From positions 1 to 64,000 of the forward strand of contig NZ_STFF01000014.1 in the NCBI RefSeq assembly GCF_004834005.1: a DNA stretch of 64,000 bases, in the 5' to 3' direction. How positions within the stretch are numbered: the stretch's first letter is position 1; every line of letters starts with the position of its first letter. The stretch comes from Niastella caeni. Its GTDB lineage: Bacteria; Bacteroidota; Bacteroidia; Chitinophagales; Chitinophagaceae. The position numbers were made by a program, and so were the translations under genes. Under the pieces are notes generated by a model. The model searched no databases. It had not been told where the DNA came from and saw only the letters and a list, made by a program, of their open reading frames with translations. Below, piece after piece: positions 19,193-28,646 of this stretch.

Positions 19193-20389
19193 CTATGGTA
19201 AACGCATGAGTCGAACCTTGAAGGCTTTCATAAAGTTTCCATCGGCTGTCATGCCGGCCTGCAGGCCAAGGGCAACCGGAGAAGCATCGGTTAAAGTGAA
19301 ATCAAGCGTATTGTCGCTGTTCTTCACTATTGTTTTATAGACTAACGCATCTGCAGGAACATTGCCTATATCGGGCAGGGTGGTTCCTTTTGCAACGGTG
19401 ATGTATTTTGTGCCACCGGTTGAACAGTCGCCAGCAGTTACGATCAATGAATATTTACCGGCAGGCAGCGTAAAGGTCTGGTATACCTTGCCGTTAGGAA
19501 CCGCAGGTAATCCCCAGCCGGCTTCAATAGACAGGGCTTTGGAAGGAAGCCAGTTGCCATTGTCGAGCCCGCCTATGTCGCTTCCGGCGTTTCTAACATC
19601 GGCAGTCGTTATCCAATTGGCCGGTGTTTGCCACCGCGCGGTTCCGCCGGCTGAGTTGGCAAAACCTGGCCCTGCGTTTACAATGTAAAGCGGGGTAACA
19701 TCTGTTTTAACCGCCACTTCCTGAAATTTGCTATAGAATGTATCAATAGCCAGGGTATCGGGTAAAAACAGGGTGCGATAATTGAACTTAGATCCAAGCT
19801 TGTAATTCTTAAGCACTGTTCTGGTATCTGTTCGTTTTACAAATATCGTTTGCAGCATGCTGTTATTGTCGGTATACTGCAATTCGCATCCCAGGGCGCC
19901 TGTGCTTGCGTCCAGTACGTTCCAGTTGAGCGTTACGGAATCAGCTATATTCAGCCCGTCCTTGATGGTACGGTTTAATAACAGGCTTTTATAGGTGTTC
20001 CCATAAATTCTTCCGGTAATGGTCACATTTACCGACCGGTTCCCATATTTATCGAATGTGGTCATGGTAAAGGTTTTCACTCCTTCTTCCATTTTATTGA
20101 GTATGGCCCTTACGGTGTCTACATTAGGCGTACGGGTAATGGGCAGCGAAAAGGAGTCGGCATAGTTGTTCCAGTAAATACGCAATTCTGTTATTTTGGG
20201 ATCGGCTATCAGCAGGCCCGACAACATAATTCTGCCGTCACCGGGGTGCGCTTTAACCGAATCTATTTTACCGGCATATGTTATGCTTCCGCCATCAAGA
20301 TATTTATCCTTGTAATCGTCCATCTTTCGGCACGCGCCTAATACGGCAATGGTGCTCAATAGTATGGTTAGATATTTAACTGTTTTCAT
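19193..20389 (-). CDS. DUF4998 lipoprotein of PUL
   Basis: A lipoprotein of 398 residues with lipobox near VLGAC, so it is probably surface-exposed. The N-terminal half fits DUF4998 (GGSITYAGKIDSVKAHPGDG, then LRIYWNNYADSF). The C-terminal half, from about residue 245 (NWITTADVRNAGSDIGG), resembles DUF5013, a beta-sandwich often found on SusD-linked surface lipoproteins. It is the last gene of the SusC-SusD-DUF4959-DUF4998 operon, 20 bp after the preceding gene. Such genes occupy the SusE/SusF position and are thought to bind glycan, but no function is proven by the sequence. Confidence 0.82.
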   Translation of the reverse strand: MKTVKYLTILLSTIAVLGACRKMDDYKDKYLDGGSITYAGKIDSVKAHPGDGRIMLSGLLIADPKITELRIYWNNYADSFSLPITRTPNVDTVRAILNKMEEGVKTFTMTTFDKYGNRSVNVTITGRIYGNTYKSLLLNRTIKDGLNIADSVTLNWNVLDASTGALGCELQYTDNNSMLQTIFVKRTDTRTVLKNYKLGSKFNYRTLFLPDTLAIDTFYSKFQEVAVKTDVTPLYIVNAGPGFANSAGGTARWQTPANWITTADVRNAGSDIGGLDNGNWLPSKALSIEAGWGLPAVPNGKVYQTFTLPAGKYSLIVTAGDCSTGGTKYITVAKGTTLPDIGNVPADALVYKTIVKNSDNTLDFTLTDASPVALGLQAGMTADGNFMKAFKVRLMRLP

Positions 20390-20409
20390 TTTTTTCAGAT
20401 TGAGGTTGT

Positions 20410-21609
20410 TTACAATGGTTTGCCCCAGATGGAGATCTCACAACCGGTAAGGGTTTGCCGAAAGCCGCTATAATTATATTTATGTCTTACTCTTATATAA
20501 CGTACAGGTGGAGCAGAAATAGGGATCTCCCAACCGCTGCCGGCTTCTCCTGCTGCTTTGTCGTCGGAGTTTTCCTGGCCGTAAGGTAAACCAGATGGCT
20601 TCGATTCCCGGCATTCGACCAGCTTCGTCCAACCCACCCAGCTTCCATTGGGATTGGGATTGGTGGTACCCCACAGCTCATATACTTTCATACTGGCGTT
20701 CTCGAAGTAACGTGGGTCGGGGTAGTGCCACCAGGTGAAGCGGCTAAGCTGCGCCGTAGTGCCCATATCGAAGGTGAACCAGGCGCCATTTGTAGTGTCG
20801 GTAATGGTTTCATAGGTACAAATGGCAGTGCCCCAGCCATTGTACAGCCCATCCCATAAATGGCGCATCTGACGTCCATAGGCATTTACCGCCAGGTCGC
20901 CGGGCAACAGGTATTCACTAAAGCCAGACTTTGGAATAAGCGTTTCGTACAAAGGCGACAGATCGGCAAAAAGTGTATCGCTTTGGTTCTGGAACTGGTC
21001 CCGTACGTAAAACGCGAAACTCTTTTTAAGCGTATCCATGCCGCGTTTGGATTGGTTGATCTCCTTAAGCTGACTGTATACCGCTTCCGTTTGCGTCCAA
21101 CGACCAAACTGATCTTTTAATAGTACGATAATAGCTAACGGTTTTTTGTCGGGGTTAACGGTGCGAATGTTAATGCCGCCAAAAGTGGCCATCACCTTGA
21201 GGCTGTCGAATGCAGAAAGGTAAGCCGGCCTAAGGGGATGAACCGTTATTTTATAGGGCGCCGAAACTGTTTCGCTGCGGTTAACCGCGTACAGGGTTAC
21301 TTCCGTTGCAACCGAGTCTTTAAAACCATCTACCAGCATGTTGTTGGTATAGAAAGATGCCCTTACTTCCCTGGTTACACCGGGTCGTATTTCGTATATG
21401 GCTTTTACGTACAACAGATCTTCATCATCGGGCAATGTATACGTAATGCGGGCCTCGCCTTTAAGGTTTTCAACTTTTCCATTGCTAACGGCGCCGGGCG
21501 GTGTACCATTATGTTCTAATGGCCCTATAACATCTCTTTTTTTACAAGATGGTATAACTGCGGGTATCACCAACGCCAATAACAGAAACTTATATATTGT
21601 CGATTTCAT
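20410..21609 (-). CDS. DUF4959/DUF5000-type lipoprotein with discoidin-like domain
   Basis: A lipoprotein of 399 residues (lipobox VIPSC). The N-terminus matches the DUF4959 pattern (GPLEHNGTPPGAVSNGKVENL), followed by an Ig-like DUF5126-type segment. The C-terminal 160 residues look like a DUF5000/F5-8 type C (discoidin) beta-jellyroll (WFTFDMGTTAQLSRFTWWHY, ending RYIRVRHKYNYSGFRQ). Predicted surface glycan-binding protein. It lies 39 bp after SusD and 20 bp before the DUF4998 gene, in one operon. This pair of lipoproteins after SusD is a recurring arrangement in Bacteroidota PULs. Confidence 0.82.
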   Translation of the reverse strand: MKSTIYKFLLLALVIPAVIPSCKKRDVIGPLEHNGTPPGAVSNGKVENLKGEARITYTLPDDEDLLYVKAIYEIRPGVTREVRASFYTNNMLVDGFKDSVATEVTLYAVNRSETVSAPYKITVHPLRPAYLSAFDSLKVMATFGGINIRTVNPDKKPLAIIVLLKDQFGRWTQTEAVYSQLKEINQSKRGMDTLKKSFAFYVRDQFQNQSDTLFADLSPLYETLIPKSGFSEYLLPGDLAVNAYGRQMRHLWDGLYNGWGTAICTYETITDTTNGAWFTFDMGTTAQLSRFTWWHYPDPRYFENASMKVYELWGTTNPNPNGSWVGWTKLVECRESKPSGLPYGQENSDDKAAGEAGSGWEIPISAPPVRYIRVRHKYNYSGFRQTLTGCEISIWGKPL

Positions 21610-21648
21610 GATTTACCAAATTTTGCTATTGCTAATTAGTTGATTTTT

Positions 21649-23586
21649 TTACCAGCCTATATTCTGTACCAGGTTAGGGTTTACAGAAATTTCATATTCC
21701 CTGATAGGCCAGAAATAATCGCGGGGCGCAATGAACTTTTGGGAAAAGATATTTACCACCCGGTAGTAATCGGCCGGCGCCGCCTGTGTACGGTCCCACC
21801 CGGTGATAGGTTTGTTAAGTTCGGTGGCAGCCTCTTTCCAACGGCGAAGGTCCCACAACCTGCTGCCTTCGAAGGCCATTTCGATTGACCGTTCCTGGTG
21901 GATGATAGACCTGAGCCCTTCTTTTGTAGTTGGTTTTCCCGGGCTGTTCGAGTATTGATTCCAGGAAGTTACTACGCCACCAAGCCCTGCTCTTGCCCGT
22001 ACTTTATCCAAATAGGTATATACTTCAGTTGATGGGCCCGATGCTTCATTCAGGGCTTCGGCATACAACAGGTACAGGTCGGCCAGGCGGAACATAGGCC
22101 ATGGATAATTTTCAGAAGTAGCAGCGTTAACAAGTCCGGAAAATGCAAACTTCCAGTTCACCAGTTTTTTTATCCAATAACCAGTCATGTTTATATAATC
22201 GGTATTCACCTCGTTCATTCTTTGGCCTTGTTTGGCCCTTACATCATAAGTGGCGCTATCGCCATAGAGGCTGTTCTGCATGTACCAGATGCTTCCATCA
22301 AAACCCAGGTCGGCATAAAAGCGGGGCTCCCGGTCGAAGTTCAACCGCGCTGTCTGATAGCCTTCGATCAAATTATATCGTTCCGCTCTTGTAGCCGTAC
22401 GCAATTCAGAAAAATTCGAAAAGTTATACGATACGTCTTCGTTGATGGGTACACCGTGATCGGTATAAAAAAGCTGGGCTATTTTCAATGGAGCGCACAA
22501 TTGGTTATAAGCAGCCAGGTTAATGGGCGCCTTTGGATCTATCTGGCCCATGCAGATACTTTGAATGTAGTCGGGGCCCTGGGCAGTGAGTGAGGTGTTG
22601 CGGGTAGATCCCCAGATCAGTTCACTGTTCCAGCGTTCACATACTGCGTTGCGGATGCTCATTTGGGTCCTGGTGGTATCTGATATTTTGTTCAACCCCT
22701 GGAATTTGTACAATTCAAATCCTGCCTGATGCGCAATTTCTATTGCTTCTTTAGCTGCATTAGCTGCGCGCTGCCACTTGGTTGGGTCGTATGAAGCGGG
22801 GAAAAGCGCTTCGCGTTCGTTCTTCAATGAGGTGAAATCGCTGTTGCCGTTGAATAAAGGACTTGCGGCCGTTACTAACAGGCGGGCTTTTACTGCCATA
22901 GCGATCGGTTTGGTTATCCGGCCCATTTCATTGGCTACGTCCGTGATTTTCATCGGCAATTTTTCAGCGGCTTTGTCAAGCAGGTTGGCGATGTAATTCA
23001 CTACTGAATCAACAGGGGCCCTTTTCACTCTTACCTCATTGGGCGTAGAAGAAATAGGCAACGCTACATCTACGATGGGAATGGGACCATAGTTCCTGAG
23101 CAGGTAAAAGTGATAATAGGCTTTTAAAAATTCTACTTCGCCCAGCCAGCGCGTACGCATGTCGGGTTCCAGGTCGTACACCTTCTGGGTATTGCTCACA
23201 TTTTCAAGAAAAATATTGCAGTGCCGGATGCCTGCATACAGTCCATTCGTTCCATCCCAATAGTTGGCATAAGGGTTTACCTTATTTTGATTGCCTTTGG
23301 CTATATCCCAAACTGTATTTCTAAAGAAAACGCCGTCCCTTGGCAACCAGCATTCGTCGCCGGCGATAAAACCTAAAGAGTTGATCGGGTGGTTTTCTGT
23401 AGGCAGGAAAGAATAACAGGTGAACAGGTATTTTTCCGCTTCCCGTTTCAGGGTGAATGCATTATCGATCGTGATCACGTTATCGGGCACTACGTCGAGA
23501 TATTTGTTGCACCTGCACATGGTTGTAACAGTTATGACTGCTGTTACAAACGCTATATATTTATTGGTAAAAAATCTGTTGATCAT
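21649..23586 (-). CDS. SusD/RagB-like outer-membrane glycan-binding lipoprotein
   Basis: A SusD-family protein of about 645 residues. The start at 23586 is preferred (MINRFFTNKYIAFV), with an upstream ATG at 23607 as alternative. A Cys-containing signal end (TTMCRCNKYLDVVPD) precedes the conserved KYLDVVPD start of the mature protein. TPR-like helical segments follow, and the C-terminus has the typical SusD pattern (YLLYAEALNEASG; LDKVRARAGLGG; ERSIEMAFEGSRLWDLRRW). It binds oligosaccharide and forms the lid over the SusC porin. The gene sits 28 bp after SusC. Confidence 0.95.
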   Translation of the reverse strand: MINRFFTNKYIAFVTAVITVTTMCRCNKYLDVVPDNVITIDNAFTLKREAEKYLFTCYSFLPTENHPINSLGFIAGDECWLPRDGVFFRNTVWDIAKGNQNKVNPYANYWDGTNGLYAGIRHCNIFLENVSNTQKVYDLEPDMRTRWLGEVEFLKAYYHFYLLRNYGPIPIVDVALPISSTPNEVRVKRAPVDSVVNYIANLLDKAAEKLPMKITDVANEMGRITKPIAMAVKARLLVTAASPLFNGNSDFTSLKNEREALFPASYDPTKWQRAANAAKEAIEIAHQAGFELYKFQGLNKISDTTRTQMSIRNAVCERWNSELIWGSTRNTSLTAQGPDYIQSICMGQIDPKAPINLAAYNQLCAPLKIAQLFYTDHGVPINEDVSYNFSNFSELRTATRAERYNLIEGYQTARLNFDREPRFYADLGFDGSIWYMQNSLYGDSATYDVRAKQGQRMNEVNTDYINMTGYWIKKLVNWKFAFSGLVNAATSENYPWPMFRLADLYLLYAEALNEASGPSTEVYTYLDKVRARAGLGGVVTSWNQYSNSPGKPTTKEGLRSIIHQERSIEMAFEGSRLWDLRRWKEAATELNKPITGWDRTQAAPADYYRVVNIFSQKFIAPRDYFWPIREYEISVNPNLVQNIGW

Positions 23587-23614
23587 ATACTTTTTTTGCT
23601 GTTTCAAAAAATGG

Positions 23615-26600
23615 TTACAGGGATAAACGCAAACCTATGTTGTAAGTTCTCTGCACAGGATATCCCAAACCTCTGCCACCCATTTCGGGGTCCCACATTT
23701 TAAAGCGGCTGATAGCAAAGAGGTTACTTCCATTGATATAGAACCGGCCGTTTCTAAAGCCGCTGATGCGTAAAAGCTTTTTTGAAAAGTTGTAGCCTAT
23801 TTCTACATTTTTACAGCGCAGGAAGGTGCCATCGCGCATCCACCAGGTAGAGGTTTGATTATTATTGTCGATAAAAGTTTCGCTTAACCTCGGCCACATC
23901 GCATACAGGTTACGGTTGTCTTCACTCCAGTGGCTCTCTGCAATTACCTTTAACAGGCCATTCTGTGCGCCGCCATTCAGCACAAAAGGCGCAATGTTTT
24001 CTGAATTGATGAAAAAGGAAGAACGGGCAGCTCCCTGGAAAAAGGCGCTGATGTCGAAGTTTTTATAACCGAAAGAAAACCCGCCTCCATATACAATTTC
24101 AGGATCTGTAGGCAACCCGATCGGCACTCTGTCGTTATTGGTGATTTGGCCATCGCCATTTACGTCTTTGTATTTAATGTCGCCGCCCAGGTAGGTGCCA
24201 TAGTTTTGGTAGGGGGAATTGGCTACTTCAATATCGTCAACGAACAAACGTTCTGCTATCAATCCCCAGGTTTGCCTTATTGGATGACCTATTTTCGACA
24301 GGTGTTTTTCATTAGCTCCATATGCGGGCTCTTCATATTTTGCGAATTTCGACGTGGCATAGGTTACATTTCCCCGCAATTGCAGCCACATGTCGTTTCC
24401 AAAGCTTTTATTATAGGCTAATGAGAAGTCAACTCCTTCTGCCTCGGCCTCGCCAACATTGGCTTTCATGTTCGCCTGCAGGCCCATGGTAGACGGAATA
24501 AAAGTGCGGTCCATCAGTATTTTGGTCTGTCTCCGCTTCCAATACTCTGTTATTACCTCAAATCCTTTAAAAATATTGAATTCCAATCCATAGTTTTGGG
24601 TATATGCCTTTTCCCAGGTAATGTCAAAGTTTTCATAACGGCCGATGCCAACGCCAGGTCTGTAATAACCGGTATTATTACCAAACGATGCGCCTCTGCC
24701 GCCGTTATTCAGGTTAACTTCAGAAAGATAATAGAACCGGTCGCGGTTTGAACCGATCTGGTCGTTCCCTACAAGCCCGTAAGAAGCGCGTACGCGCAGG
24801 TTCGAAACAACGCCTTTCAGCCCTTCAAACCAGCCTTCGTTCGAGATATTCCAGGCCACACCTGCTGAGGGGAAGAAGCCGTAGCGGTTGTTCTGGTAAA
24901 AACGCTCGGAGCCATTATAACCAAAATTAAATTCAAACAAATAACGGCTGTCGTAGCCATACGTGAACCTTCCCGATAATCCCTGGTTGCGGTAGGGAAG
25001 CGACAACTGGAGTTTTTCGGTTGGGCTCGGCTCGGGGAAATAGTTTGATCCGGGATTGCCTTCCTGGTAGCTGTTGAACAGCGTAATTAACATAGCGCTC
25101 ACGGCATGTTTGTTATTGAACGTGCGGGCGTAGTTAAGCGCTGCCTCCAGGTAAGTCCTGGTATTCTGAACTTTTTGGCCTTCCGCATAATTCAGGTATT
25201 CCGTTCCTTCTGAAAGGCGGGCAAGCGTAACCGTTTTTCCGCCATCTACTGTGTTGGCCTGGTAATAATACGGATTGTATTGCCGGGTTACATCAAAGAA
25301 AGAATAGCGATTGGTATAAGCCATTACGCGACCCGTAAGCCCCGGGGTAACAAAAGCGAAATCCTGTTTCAGTTCTATTTGCGCCAACATGCGCGATGAA
25401 TTATATTCTTTGTAACCCCTGACTGCATTGGCAAAGGGGTTCAGGTACAATTGGTCGGCTCTGTAATACCCCGTATTGGCGTCTGACGCCTGACCGGGGC
25501 GGGGTGCGTTACCAAATAAGGGGTGTTGTATCGCAGGCATAAAAGTTTGCGGATATACAGCGGGGAACAATACCGGGTTACTCCATAACACCTGGTTGAA
25601 AATGCCGGACCCGCCATCTACCGGGCCTCTGTAATCATCAAACTGGCCGTACACCCTGAAGATAGCTTCGGTGGTTTTGGTCAGTTGAAGATTTATATTT
25701 GACCGCAATGAATAGTTTTTCAACTTGATGTTACTGTTGAAGTCATTCATTTCGGCCACTTTCAGTACGCCGTTGTCGACGTTATACGTACCTGAAACGT
25801 AGTATCTTGCGTTTTTAGATCCACCCTGTAAGTCAAGATTGTACCGTTGATTATTGGTGTAATCTTTTATCATCATGCTTATCCAATCATTGTTTGGATA
25901 AATTAAGGGATTGTCGCCCCGGATAGTACCGTCAATTTTTGGTTGGCTATAAGGAACGGAAGCGAGGGGAGTTCTCGTAAGCGCCGCCTCGTTTGCCAGC
26001 TTCATGTACGTAATATTATCGGTAAACTTGAAGTTCTCTGTATTTCCTGAGATGGAGTTTTCCACTCTGAAGTTCAATTGCGTTTTGCCTTCAGCGCCGC
26101 TTTTGGTAGTTACCAGCACCACACCGTTTGCGCCTCTGGCCCCGTAAACAGAGGTAGCGGTGGCATCTTTCAAAATAGAGAATGCTGCTATGTCGTCGGG
26201 TTGCAGGCGTGCAAGGTCATTTGTGGTGCTTTCCATGCCATCGATCAGGATCAGCGGGTCAACTTTACCACCTGAACTGAAGGAAGTAATACCTCTGATA
26301 AAGAAGGAGGCATTGTCTGCGCCTGGTTCGCCGGTGCGTTGATAAGCAATCATGCCCGATAACCGGCCGGCAAGCATGGTAGTAAGGTTGCTCGTAGGGC
26401 CTTTGAGTTCTTTGGGGTTGATAGTGGTAATGGCGCTTACCATGCTCGACTTCTTCTGTCGGCCGCCGAATGCAACAACGATTACATCTTCCATTGAATT
26501 AGCCAAAGGTTTGAGAATGACGCGCAGTTTGCTTTCGCCTCTTACCTCTACTTCCTGTTTTTCATATCCCACAAAGGAAAATACCAACGTGCCATTCGCC

Positions 26601-26821
26601 GGCGCGGGGATGCTGAACTGCCCCTTCGCATTTGTGGTAACTGAAATTTTGGGGTCCGACTTCAATGAAACAGTCACATTGCCCATAGCTTCCGATGAAT
26701 CAGATACAACAGTACCTGTGACTGTTATTTTTTGTGCCTGGGTCGTCAGGCAAATGCATGTTGAGAGTAGCAGGGCCATTAATTTTAATGGCCAGTGCCT
26801 TTTCGGGGTTTTACATTTCAT
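23615..26821 (-). CDS. SusC/RagA TonB-linked outer-membrane transporter
   Basis: A 1068-residue SusC-family beta-barrel that imports oligosaccharides across the outer membrane with TonB energy. Signal peptide (ends TTQAQ), carboxypeptidase-regulatory-like domain (about 30-105, with FSFVGYEKQEV), and plug domain with the SusC hallmarks (LIDGMESTTNDLARLQPDDI; SILKDATATSVYGARGANG). The barrel ends in RTYNIGLRLSL. There is no N-terminal STN extension, so it is not itself a sigma-factor transducer. It is the first gene of the operon, with a gene-free region of about 1 kb upstream that holds a possible operator. Confidence 0.96.
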   Translation of the reverse strand: MKCKTPKRHWPLKLMALLLSTCICLTTQAQKITVTGTVVSDSSEAMGNVTVSLKSDPKISVTTNAKGQFSIPAPANGTLVFSFVGYEKQEVEVRGESKLRVILKPLANSMEDVIVVAFGGRQKKSSMVSAITTINPKELKGPTSNLTTMLAGRLSGMIAYQRTGEPGADNASFFIRGITSFSSGGKVDPLILIDGMESTTNDLARLQPDDIAAFSILKDATATSVYGARGANGVVLVTTKSGAEGKTQLNFRVENSISGNTENFKFTDNITYMKLANEAALTRTPLASVPYSQPKIDGTIRGDNPLIYPNNDWISMMIKDYTNNQRYNLDLQGGSKNARYYVSGTYNVDNGVLKVAEMNDFNSNIKLKNYSLRSNINLQLTKTTEAIFRVYGQFDDYRGPVDGGSGIFNQVLWSNPVLFPAVYPQTFMPAIQHPLFGNAPRPGQASDANTGYYRADQLYLNPFANAVRGYKEYNSSRMLAQIELKQDFAFVTPGLTGRVMAYTNRYSFFDVTRQYNPYYYQANTVDGGKTVTLARLSEGTEYLNYAEGQKVQNTRTYLEAALNYARTFNNKHAVSAMLITLFNSYQEGNPGSNYFPEPSPTEKLQLSLPYRNQGLSGRFTYGYDSRYLFEFNFGYNGSERFYQNNRYGFFPSAGVAWNISNEGWFEGLKGVVSNLRVRASYGLVGNDQIGSNRDRFYYLSEVNLNNGGRGASFGNNTGYYRPGVGIGRYENFDITWEKAYTQNYGLEFNIFKGFEVITEYWKRRQTKILMDRTFIPSTMGLQANMKANVGEAEAEGVDFSLAYNKSFGNDMWLQLRGNVTYATSKFAKYEEPAYGANEKHLSKIGHPIRQTWGLIAERLFVDDIEVANSPYQNYGTYLGGDIKYKDVNGDGQITNNDRVPIGLPTDPEIVYGGGFSFGYKNFDISAFFQGAARSSFFINSENIAPFVLNGGAQNGLLKVIAESHWSEDNRNLYAMWPRLSETFIDNNNQTSTWWMRDGTFLRCKNVEIGYNFSKKLLRISGFRNGRFYINGSNLFAISRFKMWDPEMGGRGLGYPVQRTYNIGLRLSL

Positions 26822-27898
26822 ATTCGTGTTTTGGTTAACCTGTTAGTTTCAAAAGATTGTTATCATGTATGTAAGCAGTAACTATATATGTGCCCTGTGG
26901 CCGGATCTGATATCTAATCGACAACCTGATCAATTCAACATAAAAAAAGTGCCGGTGCGATGTGTTTCATTAAGCCTTGCTATTTATAAGTATTTGTTCC
27001 TTTTTTGATTTTATCGTCTTTACGGCCGGCCTGTTGGCCTTGCTGTTTTGGTGATATGTAGAACATGGGTGTATGCAAAGCATCTTTATCATGCCATAGC
27101 ACCTCAGCCTGTAATACCATTATGTGATAATGTCTGCTTTTGATGGTCAATAATGCCGGAAGACTGCAATGAGAACCGGTTTAACCGGCTTAAGTTTGAA
27201 AAAGATGTAAAGCGGGATGTTGGCTTTGGGCCAGCGAAGATGGTTGAAAATGTTATTGTTACACTTTTTTTTAAGGCAAAAAGATTGCGCTGGGTATAGC
27301 GTTACTGGTTTGGTTACGTACGCCCTGGTGAAGTTTGTGTGTAGCATAAGCATAGCGACTAAATCGTTAGTTTGGAATTTTTGTTACAAGGTATCCTTGT
27401 TAATGTAGCAGGATAAGTGGCGATTCTTCGTTTTGCTGTTCGATTTCTCAGCTAATGTGTCTGATCCGGTTTTATGAATGTAAAATAATTGGGAATAAGT
27501 GTTATTAGAGGGGGAGTAATTCATAAAAGTCAGGGGACAAATTCATATTTTAGTATAAAAGGTGGAGCAGACATGTAAAATGCTTACAGCAATTGGTTGA
27601 AAGTCAGTCCCAGCGCTTAAAATGTACTTTTAACAAGTATAATTTGTGGTACATATTTATGGTCATTATCAAATAATAAATAAATAGATATTTGTTTTTT
27701 TATGCGAAGGGGTGCTCAAGAAGCGCGTTACATCTGAACGTATTATACAATGGTGAATTTTTATTTAGTCATAAGTCAGGGACGGTCCTTTTACTTCATT
27801 TATGTGATCAAGGTACACAAATGTTTAATTTCGGTTCATTTGGTAATTTCACACAATTGAAACAGTTCGAATGCAATATGTTTGATGCAAATCATTAA
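26822..27898. other. gene-free region upstream of SusC
   Basis: About 1.08 kb without a supportable gene; short frames such as 27692-27898 lack any family resemblance. It should hold the SusC operon promoter. A two-copy AATTnnCCCC repeat (27510-27544) faces the SusC gene from about 700 bp away, so either the transcript leader is long or the repeat serves something else. Confidence 0.5.
27510..27544 (-). promoter_or_regulatory. 22-bp-spaced direct repeat, putative activator site
   Basis: On the minus strand, GAATTTGTCCCC (27544-27533) and GAATTACTCCCCC (27522-27510) are direct repeats exactly 22 bases apart. An almost identical two-copy element is found at 52965-52999 in the same orientation relative to the GH35 gene. 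Direct repeats at two helical turns fit AraC-type or hybrid two-component (HTCS) activators that control PULs; this identification is inferred. Confidence 0.4.
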
Positions 27899-28553
27899 TT
27901 TGCCGATCGCACCATCCCCGTTGTTGAATATACAGGTCCGTTGCCTTACAAATTGATGCCCATTGATACCGGCCTGGTATATGATCCCCAATAGTGGTAT
28001 TATACCAAAAAGCTGCAATTGCTGGATGATCCTACGTATACCGACCAGGCAAAGGTTCAGTTTATTAAGGATGCCTTGAGCGATACTACGAAGGATATTT
28101 TCAATAGCATTGAGGATGAGCCTATTAAATTCTGGCTTAAGAACAGCGAGGCAAAACAGTTGATAGAAAATTATTTTTCGAAGCTGCAATGCGAATTGAG
28201 TGATGATGCTGAACAGGAGAGGAATTTACGATATAGAGGTGCAGGAGCGTGTTACTAAAAATGCAGCAGGCGAGTATTTGTACCAGGTGTTTGTTTGTTC
28301 AAAAGAAACCGTGTATAAAATGGAATACAAGGAGCCGGAAACTGAACGTTTCCCATTCCAACGGCTGGTTAAGGTGCTCAATTTAATATTGATAAAAAAA
28401 CAGGTAAAAGAGCGGTTCGTAGAAATGGCAGCCACGGAACCAACTGTTCGGTTTGGCTTTTTTGAACCGGCGAAATTAAAACCATTCCTGAATAAATACC
28501 AGGTTGGGTGTTATGCGTTGAAGAAAGGGGATGAGTTTGGGATGTTGAAGTAG
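27899..28553 (+). pseudogene. unrecognised gene remnant with stop and frameshift
   Basis: A protein-like frame reads IPVVEYTGPLPYKLMPIDTG from about 27914, meets an in-frame TAG at 27992-27994, and continues (LLDDPTYTDQAKVQFIKDAL; IEDEPIKFWLKNSEAKQLI) to about 28235. It then shifts frame and goes on as YDIEVQERVTKNAAGEYLYQ, ending FLNKYQVGCYALKKGDE at 28553. The amino-acid composition and codon use on both sides look coding, so this is a decayed gene of more than 210 codons. I do not recognise the family. No start codon or promoter is evident, so the 5' part may also be missing. Confidence 0.55.
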
Positions 28554-28646
28554 AGGGGATGATTGGTTACATGGTTTGATGGCCAGGCAAAATTAATGGG
28601 ACTGACCTTTTGGGTCAGCCCCATGCTTTCACTCAAAGGCGACGAC

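Noticed and set aside
27692..27898. 68-codon frame upstream of the remnant at 27899
   Set aside because: No resemblance to any protein and no link in frame to the following remnant.
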